This document shows, piece by piece, positions 48,556-58,525 of a stretch of DNA of 64,000 bases. Below the pieces are notes generated by a model. The model searched no databases, was not told the DNA's origin, and worked only from the letters and a program-made list of their open reading frames with translations. A program made the position numbers and the translations under genes. Positions within the stretch are counted from its first letter, which is position 1. Every line of letters starts with the position of its first letter. The stretch is from Plectosphaerella cucumerina (lineage: Eukaryota; Ascomycota; Sordariomycetes; Glomerellales; Plectosphaerellaceae), in contig JAGPXD010000003.1 in NCBI GenBank assembly GCA_020746995.1, positions 2,232,001 through 2,296,000 of the forward strand. Reading direction: 5' to 3'.

Positions 48556-49950
48556 ATGTCGAACGTCGATTTCCTCGGCCGTGCGGTCAACACCGTCAAA
48601 CAGGCCATCGAGGCAGACAATGCCGGAGAGTACGAAAAGGCCTTTGGCCTCTACAAGCAGTCCCTCGAGGTCTTCGTTCTGGCCATCAAGTACGAGAAGA
48701 ACGCAAAGTCCAAGGACCTGATTCGTCAGAAGACTGTTGAATACATGGACCGCGCCGAAAAGCTCAAGAATCACCTGAACGAACAAGAAGCCAAGAAAAG
48801 TACAGGGGGCAAAGGCGCCGTGGGCGCCAACGGCAAGGGCAAGGACGACAAGGAGACCGAGGACGGCGAGGATAAGAAGCTGAAGAACGCCCTGAGCAGC
48901 GCCATTCTCCAGGAGACACCGAATGTGCACTGGGAGGACGTTGCTGGTCTCGAGGCCGCCAAGGAGACGCTGAAGGAGGCCGTCGTGATACCCATCCGCT
49001 TCCCCAGCCTGTTCCAGGGCAAGAGGCAGCCATGGAAGGGTATCCTGCTGTATGGGCCGCCAGGTACTGGTAAGAGTTATCTTGCCAAGGCGGTCGCAAC
49101 AGAGGCGAAGAGTACCTTCTTCAGTGTCAGCAGTTCCGACCTGATCAGCAAGTGGATGGGTGAGAGTGAAAGGTATGTCGCGCATTCCCCTTCTCTGCGA
49201 TACATGGTCTGACTCATATCGCGCAGGCTCGTTAAGCTTCTCTTCTCCATGGCCCGTGAGAACAAGCCCTCGGTTATCTTCATCGACGAGATTGACGCGC
49301 TCTGCTCCCCGAGAGGAGAGGGCGATTCCGAGGCGTCAAGACGTATCAAGACCGAGCTACTCGTACAAATGGATGGTGTCGGCAAGGACAGCAAGGGAGT
49401 CCTGGTGCTTGGCGCGACCAACATCCCCTGGCAGCTCGACTCGGCCATCCGTCGTCGTTTCCAGAGACGTATTCACATCGGTCTCCCCGACGCGCCTGGA
49501 CGCGCCGCCATGTTCAAGATTTCGGTCGGCGACACAGAGACCAACCTGACGGCGAACGATTACAGCGCCCTCGCCAAGCACAGCGAAGGCTACTCGGGCA
49601 GTGATATCGCGAACGTTGTTCAGCATGCCCTCATGAGGCCGGTAGCCAAGATTGTGCAGGCAACGCATTACAAGGAGGTGAGTCTAAAGCAGATCGGGCT
49701 TGGATTGAGCGATGCTAACATTGCCAAGATCACCGTCGATGGCGAGAAGAAGCTGACGCCATGCTCACCTGGCGACCCCGATGCCAAGGAGATGAGCTGG
49801 CACGACGTGCAAGGAGATGAGCTGCTGGCGCCTTCGGTCGACGTCAAGGACTTCAAGCTCGCCCTGCAGGAGACGCCGCCAACCGTGTCCATGACCGATG
49901 TCGAGGCGCACACGGCGTGGACCAAGGAGCTGGGCAGCGAGGGTGCATGA
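48556..49950 (+). CDS. VPS4: VPS4, AAA ATPase of ESCRT-III disassembly
   Basis: Exons 48556-49172, 49227-49677 and 49729-49950 give 429 aa, close to the 433-437 of other fungi. Residues 1-75 are the MIT domain (FLGRAVNTVKQAIEADNAGE, FGLYKQSLEVFVLAIKYEKN). A charged linker leads to the AAA domain with Walker A GPPGTGKS (about 170-177), the pore loop, Walker B VIFIDEIDAL, and arginine fingers in RRRFQRRIHIGLPD. The beta domain and C-terminal helix follow (LTPCSPGDPDAKEMSWHDV). Vps4 recycles ESCRT-III from endosomes in the multivesicular body pathway. The second intron (49678-49728) is 51 nt and has no stop, so it is easily misread as coding; family alignment shows it should be removed. Confidence 0.95.
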
Positions 49951-50494
49951 TCTACAGGCGCCAGGTCATTTTACGATAGCGAGGTGTTCTATCAGGCTTT
50001 AGTGATACACGAGGAGGACGGTACGGCGGACACAGCTATGAAATGCATGACATGTGTGACGCCACAGAGAAGTTTTGGGGGAACAGATTACGGCGTCCAG
50101 AGGCGTTCCATTGCGACCACACGTTTGGCTTCGGGATCGGCAAGGGGGTTGGTAGGCTCATCTGCTGTCGTCGATAGCTTGCATTGTGCTCTTTGTAGCG
50201 TATGAGCAAATCCTCTCAACCTTGGTTCACTTTACACATCGGAACGGGAAGTTTTGAGACTCGATCTGGTCACACACGACGCGAGGACATGGCCCGAGGG
50301 CGGCGAGTTCAAGACGATTCAAGTGATGCGAAAAAAAAGTGATTGGGTATGACCTTCATCGTGATAGTACATATAGCCCAGCGAACAGCAAAAAACATTT
50401 GCCCTCAAACTCCCAATGCCAATGTGCCTCGTGAACTCCGAAAATTCCAGAAGAAATAGAAAGACAAGACCGCGACGGGGGTTGCGGAGGACAC
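49951..50494. other. 3' regions between VPS4 and NOP56
   Basis: About 540 bp between two convergent genes. Sequence is of ordinary composition with AT-richer patches at 50320-50460; it is expected to carry both polyadenylation regions. No feature is recognised. Confidence 0.5.
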
Positions 50495-50827
50495 TTAGAC
50501 GCCGAGCTTCTTCCTCGCCCTCTCCTTCTGCTTGCGATTGAGGGCGACGATCCGCTCCAGCTTCTTCTTGTCCGACGTGGTCGTGCTTCCCGGTGGACTG
50601 CTGTGTTTGGCCACCGGCTGGCGTTTCAGGTCCTCCGTCCACTTGTCCGTCTTGACGGCCTTTGGAACACTCGCGTCCTTGCCCACGCTGACCGCCCGTG
50701 TGGCGGACTTTGGCTTGTTGAGAGCTGCCTTGGGAGCGGGTCCCTTGGCGATCCCATGTGCAGAGGGCGCCTCGGGCGGGGTGTGGGCGAGGAAGAAGTG
50801 ACCCGCGTCGTCCTTGGCCGACGATGT
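50495..50827 (-). other. 110-codon open extension behind the NOP56 stop
   Basis: Directly after the TAG of NOP56 (minus strand, 50830-50828), the same frame runs open for 110 sense codons to a TAA at 50497-50495. Codons strongly prefer C or G in third position, as in real genes of this window. The product begins TSSAKDDAGHFFLAHTPPEA and ends with a basic helical stretch, KKKLERIVALNRKQKERARK, and LGV. There is no ATG in this frame, so it is not an independent gene. It may be reached by stop-codon readthrough, by splicing that skips the TAG, or it may be the remnant of a longer ancestral NOP56. Confidence 0.6.
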
Positions 50828-52526
50828 CTAATCGTCGTTCTTGGACTTCTTCTTCTTCTTCTTCTTGTCCGACACCTCTGTCTCCTCGACGGCGGCGCCG
50901 ACCTCGGACTCGCGCTTGCGCTTCTTCTTGTCGCCCTTGTCCTTCTTCTCCTTCTTGTCCTTCTTGCTCTTGGACTTCTCGACGGCCTCAGCGACGGGGG
51001 CGGCTACCATGGACTCATCGAGGTCCATGGCGTCGGACTCGACACGCTCAAGAACAGAGGACTGTGAGAGGTCAGGTTAGCATGGAGCCCGAGGCACAGT
51101 AGCGGGCATGGTTCACTCACCATGACGTCGGCGTTCTTCTGGGGCTTCTTGCCGGAGGCGTAGAACTCGAGGCGGTCCTCGACCTGCTGGCGGAGGGCCT
51201 CGCCGAACTTGGTCGAGGGCTCCTCGGAGAAGTTGTCGATGCGGCTGGCAATGCTGCACTTGTTGGCGAGGTACCTGGAGATGCGGCCCTTGTTGCGGAC
51301 GCCGGCCTTGCCGATGAAGCTGCTGTGGTAGATCAGACCGTACTTGGGGGTGTTGCTCTTGGTCTTGAGGGCGCGGAACAGGGCCTTCTCGGCACCGAGG
51401 ATCTGGAGGGTGGAGGCGGGGTACTTGGAGAGGTTGGTCAGGGAGCCGGCGTGCGAGATGAGGCGGGCGGCGACGGGGGTGCCGATCAGGGTCTGCAGGT
51501 TGGGGGCGACGACGTTGAGCTTCTTGTCGAGGTAGTTGGCGGTGGACCGCCTGGCCTCGGCCTGCTGGACGACGGCCTCGGCGAAGCCCTTGACGATCTC
51601 GAGATCCGCGGGGGTGATCTGAAGGCCCATGGAGACCTTGGCAGCGTCGATGATGGCCTGGGCCTTCTCACCGTCCTCCTCGACGAGAGCGGCAATGTCG
51701 TGCAGCCTCTCGTCGGTGAGGGTGGACTTGTCGCCGATGGCGAGCACAAGCCTGGCGTAGGTAAGGTTGTCGCCGACAATCTTGACCAGCTCGGGGAAGT
51801 GCCAGCCGTACCACTCGCGCACCCTCATGTAGAACTGGTTGACGCCCTTGTCCTGGAAGTCGATGGTGGCGCTGGCCTGGATGACGTGGTTGTCGTTCTT
51901 CATGGTGTTGAACTTGACCTTGCTCCTGGAGTAGGCGTGGCCAAGACCGAGACCGGCCTGGGCGGTCTCACCGGTCTGCAGGCCCTTGAGGAGCTTGTCG
52001 GCGTGCAGCCTGACGCCGCGCAGGAAGTCGGCGGCGACCTCGGAGGTCTCGGCGGTCTCGCAGTCGACACCGGGGAAGGTGGACTTGATCATGCTGGCAA
52101 GGTTCTTCTCGGCGACGGCGAGGGTGATCTTGCTCTTCTTGCCGCTCGTCTTGGGCAGGTTCAACTCCAGGATGGACTTGAGGTTGTCAGACATCTGACC
52201 CTCGGAGACCATGTTGATTTCGCTCAGGGCCTCCTTTCCGGTGCTGGACGGTTGGTGGTCAGTGGACTGTTCCAACTCGCCTTCATTGCCGCCCCGTCGC
52301 CGCCACGCGTCGCGCGCGAGGTTGGGGTTCGGCCCGCGACAACAAGAGTGAGCGCTTACAGGAAAGGAGTGAAGTTGACCAGCTTGATCATCTTGCCGAA
52401 CCGCGCAAGGTCGTCAATGGCCTGCTGGGTCTCCTTGGAGCGGAGGCCGATGCTGTCGGCCTGGTGTTCCACCTGGAAGACACCGTAGCCCATGGGGGCT
52501 TCGTAAAGCACGTAGTTGACGCTCAT
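50828..52526 (-). CDS. NOP56: NOP56, core protein of box C/D snoRNPs
   Basis: Exons 52526-52360, 52243-51121 and 51061-50828 give 507 aa, matching yeast Nop56 (504). The N-terminal domain reads VFQVEHQADSIGLRSKETQQ and KMIKLVNFTPFLTGKEALSE. NOSIC and Nop domains follow, with hallmark blocks RVREWYGWHFPELVKIVGDN, RLISHAGSLTNLSKYPAST and GLIYHSSFIGKAGVRNKGRI. The Lys/Glu-rich nucleolar tail ends KSKNDD. Nop56 pairs with Nop58 and fibrillarin to 2'-O-methylate rRNA. The family's block at the first junction is restored only with acceptor GTCCAG|C at 52244. The name Nop56 rather than Nop58 rests on the N-terminus and the K-tail. An open in-frame extension follows the stop. Confidence 0.95.
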
Positions 52527-53144
52527 TTTGTTGAATGGCTGGCAGAGATCTGTTCGGTCGGCGAAAGTTGGTGCGCGATTGAAGATCTCGGACCCGGCCT
52601 TGTCGTAAGGTCGTCGTCGGAGTGGTGGTGCGAAAGGTCTCGAGACTCAATGCCGAACGGTCAATTTTTCTAAAATTTTCCCCCACCGCGGCGAGTGGTT
52701 CGCATTGGATTTTTTTTGGAGCTGGAGCTCTGAGGCGGGATCCACTAAGAGGGCTGCTATTGGTTGGTCCGGTCAAAGTCACGTGAAGCTGTTCGGCCTG
52801 TCGGGCAGGTGCAGGCTGTGGCGCGCGGTCCGTGGCGCCAAACAGAGTGGCTGGTGGTTTGACTGAAGTGAGACTGCCAAACGCTGAAAGGACGGAGCCA
52901 GTTTCACATCGTCAAGTTCTCCGGAATATACTCCACGAGAATGAGCTTGATAACAACCAGCAACGCCGAGACGGGGGAAAAAGGGAGCGATGTCCCGCAT
53001 TTATGCACTCGAATTATCACCATCGGTCATATCCAAATTCTCAGCTCTGCCTTGCATTGATCGAAAAAGCCGCCCGTCAGAACCACGCCACCTCAAATGC
53101 CACGGAATATCGCTCGCTGCATGTCTCTCTAATCAACTATTCGA
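52527..53144. promoter_or_regulatory. NOP56 promoter and methyltransferase 3' region
   Basis: 618 bp between the NOP56 start and the stop of the methyltransferase gene. The part next to NOP56 has a short T/A-rich patch (AATTTTTCTAAAATTTTC at 52664-52681), which may be a promoter core. No other signal was recognised. Confidence 0.45.
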
Positions 53145-54551
53145 TCAAGCCTCCTCAGGCTTCCTGCCCCAGACAAAGTAGACGGGGATGTACAGGTGGA
53201 TGGCCGGGTTCTTGAGGTCGTTCTTCACCTTGGCCATGAGGATCTGGATCTCGGTCTCCTCCCAGCCCAAGACGCGGGAAAAGAGGGCCGGGGTGTACGA
53301 GTCGATGACTTGCTGCTCCTGGATGATCTGGTACTTGCCCATCTCCTTCAGGTGGGGGTCCTTGGGCCAGCTGCCGATGGGCAGCTTCCGCACGTCCTGG
53401 TGGACGTCGGTGAAACCGGCGGCCTTGAACTTCTCCAGCCACGTAGGTGCCGCATCAAGGGGCTTGCCGAATTTGCCGGAACCCTCACAGATGTTGGTCA
53501 TCCAGAACTGGGCGTCCACGGCGAGCTTTGCGGTGCCGTCGTCGGACAGGAAGCGGGGGTAGACGGCCTGCATCTCGAAGTAGCCGCCCGGAGCAAGGTG
53601 TTCGTAGGCGCGGCGGAAGAGCTGCTCGTCATCACCAACGCATCCTCCCAGCTCGCGGGCGTGGATGTAGTCGAAAGGCTTGCGGTATATCCAGTCCTGC
53701 TCAAAGTCATCGACCTCGAAGGTGCAGTTGGGCGGCGTCCTGGAACCACGGTTAGCATGTGGCCGTCCGGTCTCGACCCCGAGTGGGTTGGTGAAGTGCT
53801 TACCACTTGGGCTGGATGGGACTCAAGTCAGTGCCGAGGACCTCGGCGGATGAGAACTGGTCTGCAAACTCCATGGCCCAGATACCGGTACCGGTGCCCA
53901 GATCGAGGACACGCTGGGGGTTCTCGCTGATGGGGGCGAGGTGAAGCTCTCCCCGGAGCAGCAGACGGTAAAGGTGGTGTACCAGGTCCATGCGGTCTTG
54001 CTCGTCATCGTCATTGGGCTGTGATCAGACTCGGTCAGCCGTCTCTATTCATTGCCGAGGAGTCCCCTCCACTGTTTTGACCAATCCTCAAGAGCCAAAT
54101 TGACTTACCACTAGGTAGGCGCCCTCACGGAAAGCATGATACCGGCGGCCATTCTGGTGGAACTAGAGTCAGCTTCGACCACATGTTTCACGGTAGACCG
54201 AGATTCGCGCACCTCATACTTGTAGTTGAGAATACTCGAGTTCAAAGACGAGAGGAAGCTCGAGTTCCCCTCGCTTGACGCTGTCAGTCCAAAAGTGGCT
54301 GAAGACACTCGTGTCAGCACTTACGAAGGGGCATAGGTCGAGTCGTGCTCAAGATCCTGCCACTCCATCAGCACGTGCCACCAAGGCTGTATGTCAGATC
54401 AAGATGGACTCACATCATCGACCTGCAGAGGTGCCTGCGTGGTGGTCTGCGCGCTAGCAGTCGGAACCGTAGCGGCCGCCTCCGCCGGGGGCGACTGGGC
54501 CGGGGCCGAGGCCGAGGCCGGCTCCTGGGCGGTGGTCTGGTCTTGGGCCAT
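53145..54551 (-). CDS. LaeA-like SAM-dependent methyltransferase
   Basis: Six exons, 54551-54414, 54356-54325, 54273-54213, 54153-54109, 54018-53804 and 53739-53145, give 361 aa. An Ala/Pro/Thr-rich disordered N-terminus is followed by the block typical for the LaeA/TAM-type family: NSSILNYKYENGRRYHAFRE, then motif I at about residues 126-140, RVLDLGTGTGIWAMEFAD, and LGTDLSPIQPKWTPPN. The acidic post-motif FEVDDFEQDW and the HARELGG block are also as in the family. These proteins are putative S-adenosylmethionine-dependent methyltransferases; LaeA itself controls secondary metabolism and development through the velvet complex. Exon 2 is just 32 nt. No biosynthetic gene cluster is seen next to it in this window. 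Confidence 0.9.
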
Positions 54552-55460
54552 CTTGTTCCTCGTTGTTGTTGGGAGTGAACGACAGGTTATGACGATCGGA
54601 GAGAGAGGGAAGCAAACACAGCAAGTCAAGTCGGTCAGTCAATCTGCGAGCAGAACTGCAAGGGACCCCCACAGGGGGCCGCAACGTTTATATTGTGCGT
54701 GTCCCCCCTGCCTCCCCGAGGGGAGATCATGCCACAACCGGCTCAAAGAACAATGCGATACGGCCACCAACCACTGACGCGCGGCGAGCCGAGGGGACGC
54801 TAACGGCTTGGTTTCCTTCGCGACTGGCGGGAGACCCTGGCAAAGAGGGGTTTGGCTCTTCTGCCCAGAGCATGGGGGGGGGGCCAAGGGGCGTCCTGTG
54901 GCCCTGTCTTGAGCTGCAAACATGCGTCCTGAATGGTAGCATCTGCAGCGGGTTTAGCGGACCTCACTCCGTTCGTCAGTGTTTTTGCCAGGTTTACTCA
55001 GCGGCTGAGTGTCGAGTCTGCCCCCTTGGCTCCACACGCCAGCGGATGTGGCCGCTAACCCGTCGGCCGGGGAAGTCATCCCGATGCACTGTACATCCCG
55101 CCTTCCCTCTCTGCCTCTGGTCAATTTAATTTTCCCGCCCGCGACTTCCCCCTTCAGCCGACGACAACCCAAACACCTGTGGAATCTGTACGAGTTCTTA
55201 CGTCGGATGGTCAGTCAACGGTCTTCGTCGACTCTTTCATCAAATTCGTCAAGCTCGCCATCTCAAGTTGACCTTCCTCGTCTCCTCCGGCCAGAAGGAG
55301 CAACCCGTGATGCCGCCCGCGGTACTTTTGTCGCCGCCCTTTCCGAAGAACCCCTCTCCGCCTGCATCTTCATTGGATCCCTGCATTACCACCACACACA
55401 CTTGCCTGCATTCTGCACCAACTGCACCAACCGCCAAATTCTCTCCCTTCAAGCTCGCTT
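54552..55460. other. Interval between methyltransferase and STAND-like gene
   Basis: About 900 bp containing the methyltransferase promoter and the 3' region of the next minus-strand gene. The plus-strand frame 55009-55590 runs into the antisense of that gene and is a shadow. No separate feature is recognised. Confidence 0.5.
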
Positions 55461-57833
55461 TCACCATGGCATCCACCCATCACCTGCCCGCCCTCCACCA
55501 CCCTCTTGCAGCCCTTGCAGCGCAGGTGACGGGCTCCGCATCAGACGCCTCTCGAATTCTTGGCTGCTCATCTCGCCGACCATGAGATAGTCCTTCGGGA
55601 GCTCGACCAACCACCTCGGGTCCGCCGCGAACACCCCCAGACCCCTGTATCTGGCCGTACTCGACCCCGCCGTAGTCACGAACACCTTGAAGATGCACCC
55701 CAGCGCGCTGTCGTCCACCATCTCCTTCAATGCCTCCATGACCGCTGCGAGATCTCGGAACTGCCTGTCCACGTCGAAGCACGAGATGGAGTCGACAATG
55801 CAATACACCCTCGTATCTGGTGGGAACTGGTATAGCAACCAGTGAAGCGTGGCGCACAGGCTGTGCAGGTCATGGTCTTCCAGCTCCTGGAGGTAGCCCC
55901 TGTTGTTGATAAAGTCCAGGCTCTCGCGGCCCATCTCAACCAGCTTCATCAAAACCTGCATCACGACGGACCTGACGAGACCGCGTGGTCCGAACCAGTC
56001 GTCCCCCTGATGGGCGTGCAGGCCGCAGAAGAAATGAGTCACCACATCGTCCGGGTATACCTCCAGCATGCTGGTGACCAGCGTTCCGCAAAAGGCAGAT
56101 ACCGCCGAGACCGATTCGAGGGCTGCCGCCTGGAGATTAGCGTCGACTGAGATGAGCCCTGGGTGGTGCCGCTCCATCCACTGCAGGAACTGGTCGTTGT
56201 CGAAAATATACTGCACCTGGCCTTGATCCTTGAGAGAGAATCGGCCTCTGTCCGCGAGCGCCTTGTCCAGGTCCCGACTCGGGTGCTGGAACATCTGCTC
56301 GAGATCCCTGGGAGGAAGGGGATCCCTGGACAAAGGCTGGCACAGGATCTGACAGAACCGTTGAAAGCTGACGACGGCGCCCCCAAGCGACGCTCGCGAC
56401 AGCTGCCTCTCCAGTTTGCTGAGTTGCGCTTGAGTTCCTGCGACATTCAGGTCAATCTTCGGCTGTTCGACATTTCTTGTGGGGTTGGTGACTTACGACG
56501 CCTATCCTCCAGCAAGACCTGCATCAGCAAGTTCCGGTTGGACATCTGGTCATCCAGCGCCTGCTGGGCATCGGCACTACCGCCCTTGCCTTCCCTTTTG
56601 ACAATCTGCTTCATCTCCTCGAGACCACTCAGCATCATACTCTTGAAGTCTCGATTCTGGTCGGCCTGTCGTTCTCGATCTCGTCTCCTATCCTCCGCAT
56701 CCTCGTCGAACCGCTCCTTCACGTACGTCGCGGTCGATGCGATTTTGGTCATGCCAACGTTGAGGCTATTGATCCCGGCTCCGATCTCCTCACGGACAGC
56801 GTCCACTTTCGTCGTATATGTTTGGATTCCCTCCTCGAGGCGCTCGGTGCCCTCTCGGTTGGCCACCACCTCTTTGTGGATGAGCACAGTCCTGACGCCA
56901 GTGTACCGGCCCATCATTTCGGTGCTCTCTATGGCATGGTCACGAGCAACGTCGAGGGCCTCGAGGTAGTTCCTCGTGGACTGCTGCACGCGCTCGAGAA
57001 TCTCGTCTGTGCTCACGGGCTGAGACCGCTTCGAACGCCGTACTCGCTCGTTGAACTTGGCCCCTGCTCGATATCAGCTGGGGATCAACCTCATCAGACT
57101 GCGCCAGCGACGTACATGGCGATCTTCCATTCGCGGCCAGCAGGTGAAACAGGTCCTCGATGGAATCGACAACGGTCTGATACAGGCTTTCTGAACTGTC
57201 CATGACAGCCACGTTGTTTCGGAACCTAGCCTGCTCTGGGTGTGCGGCCTTGACGAGAGCCTCCTGCAAAGCTACAAATGTGTCGAAGATCTTTTGTCGC
57301 TTCGCCACCGAGCTGCCCGCCAACTTCTGTGGGTCAGCTTTGAACAGAATGCGAGTTTCTCGGTTGCAGAATTCAGGGGGAAGAGTCATACCATGAAGAT
57401 GATGGCGAGACCACCTTTGACGACACCAAGGCCGTATTCGTCCGGTATCAAGCCCGCCCAAGCATTCAGCGATGCTTCATGGCTTCCTGCCTTGTACCAC
57501 AAGGAGTGCCAGAAACCCTGTTTGTGGCTGCTATATCCCTTTTCCATCTTCGCGATCTGTTCAGCGACGCCATTGTCCCAGTTGGCGACTTGGATATGGT
57601 GGTGCTCATCCATGTAAGCTCTCAGAGCCTGATCGAGTCGCCTGCCACAGCCATTGTCAGAACGGTGACCCAAACTGGAAGCTCACGACTTACAGGTACG
57701 GCTGCACAAACACGCCCAGTTCCGAATCAATTCGGGATGGTCCCGCGAAGGCGATCGATATCTTGGGCCCTTCGGCCTTGACAAAGTTGCCAACGACGGC
57801 GATTTCGCGGCTGCTTGGGCGCTCCCAATCCAT
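55461..57833 (-). CDS. STAND/NACHT-like fungal protein with degenerate P-loop
   Basis: Five exons, 57833-57694, 57641-57392, 57326-57116, 57063-56497 and 56437-55461, give 714 aa. An N-terminal helical part (LDQALRAYMDEHHHIQVANW, YGLGVVKGGLAIIFMKL) resembles the helical entry domain of many fungal STAND proteins. A long coiled-coil region follows (about 230-370; EEGIQTYTTKVDAVREEIGA). The C-terminal part recalls a NACHT-like core: VVTHFFCGLHAHQGDDWFGP, GLVRSVVMQVLMKLVEMGRE, and a Walker-B-like DTRVYCIVDSISCFD. But the expected GxxxxGKS/T P-loop is missing: the matching place reads ISVDANLQAAALESVSAV. It may therefore not bind nucleotide. Function unknown; homologous families are linked to non-self recognition in fungi. 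Head to head with the AAA gene. Confidence 0.7.
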
Positions 57834-58525
57834 TTCTGCGATTGCGGGGGTTCTGTACCCCGGCCCAAGTCACTTCGCGATGAGATCTCGCGAGAGAGTT
57901 GTGATCGCTGGTTCAGACAGAGAGAACAACAGGGATCAGAAGCCAGATTTTCGATTTGAGAGGTAGAAAGAGGGGCAGCCGCGCCTGCAGCTGAGGCATC
58001 TACGCATGCCCTCCTTGAGGCTGATCGATCCTCTTGAGGTGCCCTCTCAGGATGCCGACATGCAGGTGACATGATCCTTCTCTGCATTCAGCCTCGGTGT
58101 CCGCCCCTCACTGACAAGAATAGTGGCGGCTCGAGGCAACATGAATCCCGCACACCACTTTGCCCCCAGTGCTTATCAATCTTCTGCCCAGGCGTCGAAT
58201 CAAGAGAGCGCATGGAGGATTGGGGGCCTTTTCTTCACCCGCCAGCCGGTGCAATCTCACCAGGGGGGCTGGGGCCGCTTGACCACATTTTCTTCAGCTC
58301 TTGGCTAGCTTGCATATGCATGCTCGTTTTGGGGGAGCACGGGCGCGTAAGCACGGATACCGGCTTCCAGCAGACAAAAGTTGCTCCGACTCTCGAGCTT
58401 CGGCTGTACTACTTACGATTGAGGATCTCCAGTCAACTTTGAAAACTTTACCCTCATCCACTTTGTCTAAGGACTTTGGACCGACAGCACTGAGAACCGA
58501 CGCATCCTTTGCATGATCTTACGCC
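57834..58525. promoter_or_regulatory. Divergent promoter of the STAND-like and AAA genes
   Basis: Just under 700 bp between two opposed starts. Only short, motif-free frames are present. The arrangement suggests that both genes could share regulation. Confidence 0.5.

Noticed and set aside
52244..52359. Possible box C/D snoRNA in NOP56 intron 1 (116 nt, longer than the rest)
   Set aside because: A CTGA is present but serves as branch region; no RTGATGA box and no terminal stem.
51325..52488. 387-codon plus-strand frame opposite NOP56
   Set aside because: Antisense shadow of NOP56 exon 2, Val/Gly/Leu-rich without any domain.
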